A stretch of DNA of 64,000 nucleotides, from assembly GCF_000145035.1 (NCBI RefSeq), contig NC_014387.1, positions 2,842,001 to 2,906,000 of the forward strand, written 5' to 3'. This document shows, piece by piece, positions 58,148-64,000 of the stretch; position 1 is the stretch's first letter; each line of letters begins with the position of its first letter. The stretch comes from Butyrivibrio proteoclasticus B316. Its GTDB lineage: Bacteria; Bacillota; Clostridia; Lachnospirales; Lachnospiraceae. Position numbers and translations under genes: made by a program. The notes under the pieces are model-generated. The model did not search any database, was not told the origin of the DNA, and worked only from the letters and a program-made list of their open reading frames with translations.

Positions 58148-61100
58148 TTATTTTTTCCAAATTAAAACGCCATTCTCGTCAAAGATATATTTGTGGAACC
58201 ATCTGGTAAGTTCTCCTACATACATATTTCCGTCATTATCAAAATAGTATGTCTTATCATCTACTGTTACCATCATATCTTTGGCAAGCTTTCCATTGTC
58301 GCGGAAGAAATGCATATTTCCGTCAATAATCTGCAAACCATAAACCATAGCACCAGACTCATCATAGTAATATGTTGATCCATATCTCTCAAGCCAGCCA
58401 GTAACCATATCTCCATCACTGTTAAAGAAATACTTTTTCTCGTTTATAGTCTTATTGCCGTTTTTGAACATTACTCCATCTTCATCATAGTAATGATATA
58501 TGCCATCAACATAGGCAAAGCCTGTTACCATATTACCATTTTCATCAAAATAATAGGTCTTAAAGTATCTTGTAAGCCAGCCGGTGACCATCTTACCATC
58601 TGCGCCAAAGAAATGCTTGGTATCACCATCTGTCACAAATACATTAGTTTTTCTCACACCATTTGCATCAAAATAGTAAGTATCACCATCAATTGTATAG
58701 ATTCCAGTTACCTTAGTTCCATCAGTAAGGACATAGTATGTCTTGCCGTACTTGGTAAGCCATTCGCCATTACTTGATGATGGTTCATCCGGCTCAGGCT
58801 CAGCGATTTCTTCTGAAGATCCTGTTCCAGGCTCATCGCTTGATGCTTCTCCGGCTTCATCTGAACTTGCTTCAGATGCCGCTTCGCTTGATGCTTCGCC
58901 AGCTGCTTCTGAGCTTGACTCTGATGCTGCTTCGCTTGATGCCTCTCCAGCTGCTTCTGAGCTTGACTCTGATGCTGCTTCGCTTGATGCCTCTCCAGCT
59001 GCCTCTGAACTTGCTTCCGATGCCGCTTCGCTTGATGCCTCACTTGCAGGATCATCATTTCCAGGATCATCTCCTGATGGCTGATCATTGCTCACATATT
59101 CCATGTAGAAAAGATTTTCTGTATCCTTCTTGGTAAGCTCATGATCTCCCTTCCTGACATCCAGGTTCATTACGTTTGTTGCCTCTTTTACCGCTGTTCC
59201 ATCAAGCTTAATCGAAGAATCTTTATCCCCAAATACAAGGATCAGCTGACCATCAGAAGGAGCTGCAAACTTGATACTGGTCTTACTCTCAATCTTAAGG
59301 CACTGTGTCAGTAATTTACCATTGTATGTTACAGTACCTTTTCCTGTAGAAAGATTACCCTCTATAGTAAAGAAATCACTGTCTTTTCCTGATGCCGTAA
59401 AGTTGTGAACATAACTTCCTACATTAACAGGAGTTTCTTCATGCTGCTCACTTGAACTATCAGATGATGCTTCGCCAGAGTTATCTGATGATGCCTCACC
59501 TGCACCTGAATCTTCTGATGATGCCTCTCCAGCTCCGGAGTTTTCTGAAGATGACTCTTCTCCTGAATTTCCGGCTTCACCTGCAGTAGAACCTCCTCCA
59601 ACTGAGACAAGGTTTGTCTGATATGAATTCAGTGCTGCCTTGAGAGCACGGTTTACACCATAATCAGCATCGTCAACTTCGTTGTTAAATTCCCAGTTAA
59701 AGTCTCCTCCATTTTCTCTACCTGCAAAAGATACAACTTTTTCTTTTGCCTCCTGCGGAGAATCTGCAGAGTATGAATACATGATTGCTGAAGTATCGAA
59801 ATTATTGTAGCTTGTGCCACCCTTGTAGGAAACAACTTCTGATGGAACCTGCTCATCAGCTGCCGAAACTTCATATGCGTCAAACTCAGTGCTGTTCTCC
59901 TGATATGTAACGTAGGACTGCTGGCCTTCCATATAGTTGTTAAAAGACTTGATGATACCGCCATTCTCGCTTGAGAAAGTGCCATAATCTTCATTTCTTG
60001 TAAGGGTCTCCCAATCAGCCATAACATCAGAGCCCTGCTCAGATATCAGCATTGGGAATTTGCAGTTTCTATAGTAATTAGCCTCTACAAAAGCTGATGC
60101 ACCCATAGTAACGCCAACTCCATATTTGGCATTTCCGTCATAATAGTTATTGTAAATATGTACGCTACAGGTTCTGATACGTGGGTGTCTTGAGTCTGAA
60201 TGATCATACCAGTTATGGTGATATGTAATGTAGTTTTCTGTAGATTCAGACTTCATCCCCTGAAGATTACTCTTTCCTGTATCATAGAAATGATTATAGG
60301 AATGAGTTACAAATGTTGACTTCTTGGTGTCAAGAGCGCCATCGCCCTTAGCCTGATCTGAATCTCCTCCTGCATATCCATAGAAGAAATCGCAGTTATG
60401 AACCCAGACATGATCATCGCTTTGCTGAAGTCCAAGATCATCACCTTCTGAACTGTCACAATTCATAAAACCAATATTTCTTACTTCTACATTTGAAGCA
60501 TTCTTGATCCTAAGTCCCCAGCCATCAGCCGTAGCGTCTTCTCCAACTCCTTCAAATGTAATTCCGCAGGACACTCTTTTGTTATCTCCTGCTCCGCTTA
60601 TAACAATATCGCCACCTTCCATGGTAGCAAAATCTGTGATCTGGCCTACAAATCTCACATCAAGTGGTCTAAGATCATAGCCCTTCTTGTACAGATTAAG
60701 GATATTCTGAAGTCCTGTCGCAGGTGTCGTTGCGCCCTTAGCGTTAGTAACAACATCCATTGCAACTGAATCCTTAGTTTCATTAGTAATATAAAGAACT
60801 ACAGCATCGTTTCTAAGTGTTCCATCATAGTTATATGCTCCGTTGGAATCACCATTTACAAACGCAAATCCAGATCTGTCATGATTCTGTACATAAACTG
60901 AATCTGTACTCACAGCTGCGCTTGTATCTTCATCACCATCCTCTAAAGGAACCACGGTAAAAGAATAATTGCCTGCAGAAAGTCCAAGTGCATCTGCCCT
61001 GTAATATTTCTCACCGGAATCAGAAGAATAAAGACGGATAAGCTCATCATCAAGCTGCACCTGTCCACCGTCCCCATTCACATAAACATTGTAGCCCGAA

Positions 61101-61279
61101 GCCCCATCTACTGCTCTCCATGTAACATACGCTGACTCGAGCCATCCGCTGTCCTCCATAACAACCGGTGCTTCCACCGCTGCTGCCGCATCGACCTTGG
61201 AACCTGCAAATGCAGAAGTCGCAATAAGAACTCCTGCCATGGCAAGCCCAAGTCTGGTATTTAATTTTTTCCCCAACAT
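58148..61279 (-). CDS. Secreted pectate lyase (PL1) with wall-binding repeats
   Basis: 1043 residues from ATG 61279, after AAGGGAGG; 19 codons of earlier frame are not supported. Signal peptide (~1-32, ending in A-rich VDAAAAV), an Fn3-like domain (~35-125), then a PL1 right-handed beta-helix (~170-510) with VWVHNCDFFYG, DGALDTKKSTFVTHSYNHF and the catalytic Arg region HHNWYDHSDSRHPRIR. It cleaves polygalacturonate by beta-elimination with calcium. A beta-sandwich module often found in pectate lyases (NFTASGKDSDFFTIEGNLST) lies between two Ser/Glu linkers, the second made of 16-residue repeats. About nine GxxYYF cell-wall-binding repeats end the protein. A cre site and promoter precede it. 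Confidence 0.93.
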   Translation of the reverse strand: MLGKKLNTRLGLAMAGVLIATSAFAGSKVDAAAAVEAPVVMEDSGWLESAYVTWRAVDGASGYNVYVNGDGGQVQLDDELIRLYSSDSGEKYYRADALGLSAGNYSFTVVPLEDGDEDTSAAVSTDSVYVQNHDRSGFAFVNGDSNGAYNYDGTLRNDAVVLYITNETKDSVAMDVVTNAKGATTPATGLQNILNLYKKGYDLRPLDVRFVGQITDFATMEGGDIVISGAGDNKRVSCGITFEGVGEDATADGWGLRIKNASNVEVRNIGFMNCDSSEGDDLGLQQSDDHVWVHNCDFFYGYAGGDSDQAKGDGALDTKKSTFVTHSYNHFYDTGKSNLQGMKSESTENYITYHHNWYDHSDSRHPRIRTCSVHIYNNYYDGNAKYGVGVTMGASAFVEANYYRNCKFPMLISEQGSDVMADWETLTRNEDYGTFSSENGGIIKSFNNYMEGQQSYVTYQENSTEFDAYEVSAADEQVPSEVVSYKGGTSYNNFDTSAIMYSYSADSPQEAKEKVVSFAGRENGGDFNWEFNNEVDDADYGVNRALKAALNSYQTNLVSVGGGSTAGEAGNSGEESSSENSGAGEASSEDSGAGEASSDNSGEASSDSSSEQHEETPVNVGSYVHNFTASGKDSDFFTIEGNLSTGKGTVTYNGKLLTQCLKIESKTSIKFAAPSDGQLILVFGDKDSSIKLDGTAVKEATNVMNLDVRKGDHELTKKDTENLFYMEYVSNDQPSGDDPGNDDPASEASSEAASEASSEAAGEASSEAASESSSEAAGEASSEAASESSSEAAGEASSEAASEASSDEAGEASSDEPGTGSSEEIAEPEPDEPSSSNGEWLTKYGKTYYVLTDGTKVTGIYTIDGDTYYFDANGVRKTNVFVTDGDTKHFFGADGKMVTGWLTRYFKTYYFDENGNMVTGFAYVDGIYHYYDEDGVMFKNGNKTINEKKYFFNSDGDMVTGWLERYGSTYYYDESGAMVYGLQIIDGNMHFFRDNGKLAKDMMVTVDDKTYYFDNDGNMYVGELTRWFHKYIFDENGVLIWKK
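58881..59041. repeat. 48-bp tandem repeats inside the pectate lyase linker
   Basis: Three full copies (58881, 58929, 58977) and a partial fourth of a 48-bp unit encode EASSEAASESSSEAAG-type linker. The middle copies are nearly identical, so length may vary between strains. Confidence 0.85.
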
Positions 61280-61354
61280 ATAGCCTCCCTTGAAATTATT
61301 AGTTTTCCCGAGGTGCTGGTATCCCCTTCGCAGCAACCCCCGCTATCTTTCTTA

Positions 61355-61383
61355 ATCATAAGGTCACAGCAGGCTATAATCAA
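61355..61383 (-). promoter_or_regulatory. Promoter of the pectate lyase gene
   Basis: TTGATT (61383-61378), 17-base spacer, TATGAT (61360-61355), leaving a ~70-base leader that contains a GGTTGCTG/CAGCACC hairpin. Confidence 0.72.
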
Positions 61384-61391
61384 TCATTTTA

Positions 61392-61405
61392 TGTAAGCGT
61401 TTACA
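61392..61405. promoter_or_regulatory. Catabolite-responsive element (cre)
   Basis: TGTAAGCGTTTACA, a perfect palindrome matching the CcpA consensus TGWAANCGNTNWCA, eight bases upstream of the -35 of the pectate lyase promoter. Confidence 0.8.
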
Positions 61406-61550
61406 GAGAAAATATTCAGACATTTTTGTGTATTTTCGACAATTGATTTTTGGAAGCTATTACAATCGAATATTATAAAGTTTCTTAGCCACAATTTTAT
61501 TCATTTCGGAGCCATTTTATAATATTAGATATTTCCTCATAACATACAAA

Positions 61551-61582
61551 AAAAGATAGCCTGCAAAAGGCTACCTTTTCGT
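61551..61582 (-). terminator. Terminator after the exported protein gene
   Basis: AAAAGGTAGCC / GGCTATCTTTTTTT on the minus strand, 7-base loop. The rest of 61406-61550 is AT-rich with nothing recognised. Confidence 0.75.
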
Positions 61583-61629
61583 ATATCAAGCGGCGTCTAA
61601 ATAATCTTGACGTCCACCTCTTATCATTA

Positions 61630-62226
61630 TTATCTTACATGTATCGTTTCAGAGCTTGCCTCAAAAGCATCCTGGCAATCATCATCCTCAGCCCTCTGAT
61701 AAGCTATTGTAAACAGTCTGTACTTGGATATGATCATATAAACGGTCTGATGGATCTGTTCTTCATCAGATTTCTGATATGTAGACTCGATTTTAAATCC
61801 GGGATACCCATCTACTTTTATCTTGGTAAAAGAGCTGACATTGAAATTAACATTCTCTCCATACACCTTATTATATGCATCAGATAGGCGGGATTGATAA
61901 ATATCTTTAGTCAGATTAACTGATTCATCGATTACAGCCGCTGTTCCCGACTCCTCTAATTCCTTTCGTTCTCTGTTAGTCAGTACTTTATCAAGCCCAT
62001 TATCATAAACACTATATTGGATAGTAGAGGATTCCATCGGGCTGTTAACATTTACAAATAATCCCTTTTGATTTCCCGGGACAAACTCAGTTGGAATAGA
62101 AAAAGAGCATTGAACTGCCGTTTCAAGATCATCAGCCGCCTTAACCTTAAGTGAGCCCAGGGCAGTTATTATGAAAACAACCGCCAATGCTGATGAAATA
62201 AGCATGTATTTACTTTTAGTCTTCAA
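61630..62226 (-). CDS. Exported protein of unknown function
   Basis: 198 residues if it starts at the TTG at 62226, eight bases after GGGAG; the frame stays open to 62295 but the earlier ATGs lack a site. A lysine-rich start and helix (YMLISSALAVVFIITALGSL) form a signal peptide or anchor. The outer part (VDGYPGFKIESTYQKSDEEQ, QTVYMIISKYRLFTIAYQ) resembles PsbP/DUF1795-like small domains in pattern only. It lies between thrS and the pectate lyase gene. Confidence 0.6.
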   Translation of the reverse strand: MKTKSKYMLISSALAVVFIITALGSLKVKAADDLETAVQCSFSIPTEFVPGNQKGLFVNVNSPMESSTIQYSVYDNGLDKVLTNRERKELEESGTAAVIDESVNLTKDIYQSRLSDAYNKVYGENVNFNVSSFTKIKVDGYPGFKIESTYQKSDEEQIHQTVYMIISKYRLFTIAYQRAEDDDCQDAFEASSETIHVR

Positions 62227-62353
62227 AGACAAATCTCCCACCCAAACACCTCTATCTTTTAATAGGCACAATGCATATTGCATTGTGCCTATCATAAATA
62301 AGTAATGCTAAATAATTATATCATAGAAAAATACAGTTCACAGACTATAACAA

Positions 62354-64000
62354 TCATGCCTCATAGCTGTCAATAAGCTCAAGGGAATGCTCTTCATTCA
62401 TCTTCTTGCACATAGCAACAAGTGCATCGAGAGGAACATTCTGAACCTGCTTGTTGGAACCGCGAACATTGATAGATACTGTTCTCTCAGCAGCTTCTTT
62501 ATCACCAACAACAAGAATGTATGGATCCTTGTAATTCTTAAATTTCTTGATTTTCTCCTTCATGTTGTTATCTGAGTAATCAGCCTCAACACGAATTCCG
62601 GCATTCATAAGAGCCTGCTCAACTTCCTTGGCGTACTCATTATGCTCAAGTCTGATAGGAACGATACCTACCTGATATGGGCTCAGCCAGAATGGGAATA
62701 CACCCTTGAAGTTCTCGATGATAATACCGATAAATCTCTCAAGTGATCCATAAATAGCTCTGTGAATAACAACAGGCATCTGCATTGTTCCATCCTGAGC
62801 CTGATATGTAAGACCAAAGTTGTGAGGAAGCTGGAAGTCAAGCTGTACTGTACCACACTGCCATTCTCTTCCGAGAGCATCCTTGATCTGAAGGTCGATC
62901 TTAGGGCCATAGAAAGCACCATCTCCTTCATTGATCTCATATCCGCCTTCGCCATACTTCTCATCAAGAATTTCCTTAAGTGCAGCCTCAGCTCTGTTCC
63001 AGACTTCGATGTCACCCATGAAGTCTTCAGGTCTAGTAGAAAGCTCTGCTCTGTAAGTTACACCAAATGTAGAATAAATCTCATCTGCAATAGCAATTAC
63101 ATCTGCAATTTCTTCCTTGATCTGTGATTCCATTACAAATGTATGATCATCATCCTGACGGAACTCCTGAACACGGAAAAGACCATTCATCTGTCCTGAT
63201 TTCTCCTTACGGTGAAGAACGTCATACTCACTGTAACGGATAGGAAGCTCTTTATAAGAATGATTTGTTCTCTTATATGTCATCATGGCATTAGGACAGT
63301 TCATAGGCTTAGCTGCCATTGTGTCGTTCTGCTCACGATTATAGATAACTGAACCAGCCTGGATCTTGATATTCTTAGGCTCTTCTGTAGGATCGTTATT
63401 GTTCTCTAAGATTCCGGGAATCTCAGCATCAGCCTTGAGCCATCCGGAAACTCCGGGTACCATGAACATGTTGTTCACATAGTGAGCCCAGTGTCCACTG
63501 ATAAGCCAAAGCTTCTTGTTGTTAACAAGAGGAGCAGCAATTTCTGTATAGCCATGTCTCTCCTGAATCTCTCTTGAATACTTGAGGAGTGCCTGATACA
63601 TCTTCCATCCTCTTGGAAGCCAGTAAGGCATACCTGGAGCTGTCTCATCAAACATGAAAAGATCAAGCTCTGCACCAATCTTCTTGTGGTCTCTCTCAAG
63701 TGCTTCCTGTATCATCTTGATGTGATGCTTGAGTTCATCCTTGCTTGGGAAAGCATAGAGATAAATTCTGGAAAGCTGATCTCTCTTCTCATCGCCTCTC
63801 CAATAAGCACCTGATACAGACTTGATCTGATATGAAACATTCATAAGTTCCTGAGAGTTGTCAACGTGAGGTCCACGGCAAAGATCAACATAATCATCGC
63901 CAGTGTAGTATACTGTGATAACCTCATCCTCTGGAAGGTCGTTAATAAGCTCTGTCTTAAACTTCTGGTCTTTGAACATTTCAAGTGCTTCCGACTTTGA
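62354..64000 (-). CDS. thrS: Threonyl-tRNA synthetase, C-terminal part (5' end outside window)
   Basis: About 548 residues visible; the frame is open to the window edge, upstream of the first internal Met. It charges tRNA-Thr. DYVDLCRGPHV belongs to the editing domain with its metal Cys/His; class II motifs are seen as YTEIAAPLVNN, FRVQEFRQDDDHTF and GSLERFIGIIIENF. Zn-site Cys is in MAAKPMNCPNAMM. The C-terminal anticodon domain (QVGIVPIRLEHNEYAKEVEQ) is complete. The TGS domain and any T-box would be outside the window. Confidence 0.97.
   Translation of the reverse strand, partial: SKSEALEMFKDQKFKTELINDLPEDEVITVYYTGDDYVDLCRGPHVDNSQELMNVSYQIKSVSGAYWRGDEKRDQLSRIYLYAFPSKDELKHHIKMIQEALERDHKKIGAELDLFMFDETAPGMPYWLPRGWKMYQALLKYSREIQERHGYTEIAAPLVNNKKLWLISGHWAHYVNNMFMVPGVSGWLKADAEIPGILENNNDPTEEPKNIKIQAGSVIYNREQNDTMAAKPMNCPNAMMTYKRTNHSYKELPIRYSEYDVLHRKEKSGQMNGLFRVQEFRQDDDHTFVMESQIKEEIADVIAIADEIYSTFGVTYRAELSTRPEDFMGDIEVWNRAEAALKEILDEKYGEGGYEINEGDGAFYGPKIDLQIKDALGREWQCGTVQLDFQLPHNFGLTYQAQDGTMQMPVVIHRAIYGSLERFIGIIIENFKGVFPFWLSPYQVGIVPIRLEHNEYAKEVEQALMNAGIRVEADYSDNNMKEKIKKFKNYKDPYILVVGDKEAAERTVSINVRGSNKQVQNVPLDALVAMCKKMNEEHSLELIDSYEA

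Overview
The window reads as chromosome of a low-GC Firmicute of the family Lachnospiraceae, most likely a rumen or gut fibre degrader close to Butyrivibrio or Pseudobutyrivibrio. The reasons are the secreted polysaccharide-degrading enzymes with C-terminal cell-wall-binding repeats at both ends, the AGGAGG ribosome binding sites, the T-box and L10-leader RNA controls, LL-diaminopimelate aminotransferase lysine synthesis, and the glnA-ANTAR pairing. The genus is an inference; no 16S or other rRNA gene is present.

Layout. 1-2460 is the 3' part of a secreted GH16 glucanase. 2.5-8.1 kb holds a thioesterase, a family 2 glycosyltransferase, a DUF4867-like protein, a CstA-type carrier and dapL. 8.39-10.4 kb is an IS200/IS605 element (tnpB and tnpA divergent, with a broken DUF551-like passenger) lying directly against the start of prs. 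11.5-14.1 kb is a tryptophan T-box followed by trpEG. 14.1-16.2 kb is glnA, with its own promoter and an attenuator-like leader, followed by an ANTAR antiterminator. 16.2-24.5 kb is a sugar ABC uptake locus: one binding protein with two permeases, and a second operon of binding lipoprotein, histidine kinase and AraC-type response regulator. 25-34 kb is accessory: a YczE-type membrane protein, a 5'(3')-nucleotidase-like HAD protein, an ECF sigma/anti-sigma pair, a BNR-repeat membrane protein, an APH-type kinase, and a run of nucleotide-cleaning genes (NUDIX, a Ham1-NUDIX fusion, fragments of a MazG-like protein and a histidine phosphatase).

The most unusual region is 34.27-44.19 kb. The last 55 bases of tuf plus 5 downstream bases occur twice in the same orientation (60 bp, one mismatch), once in the intact tuf and once 9.9 kb away beside what looks like the original tuf terminator. 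Both copies are flanked on the inner side, 80-98 bp away, by a paired TTAGAGCC motif with an 11-bp period. This is the signature of an element integrated by a tyrosine recombinase at the 3' end of tuf, although no integrase gene is left. The island carries five co-oriented genes that each encode an N-terminal zinc ribbon, one membrane helix and a different extracytoplasmic domain, a sixth soluble zinc-ribbon protein behind a promoter that opens onto a (CTGT)14 repeat, an ISL3 transposase remnant, and a toxin-antitoxin-like pair with a broken toxin.

44.1-58.1 kb is the core translation and transcription block on the minus strand (rplJ-rplL, rpoB-rpoC, rpsL-rpsG-fusA-tuf), with four separate promoters readable from sequence and an L10 leader. 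It is followed by a secreted pectate lyase with a cre operator, a small exported protein of unknown function and the 3' part of thrS. Several intergenic regions contain recurring hairpin elements that no gene call explains.
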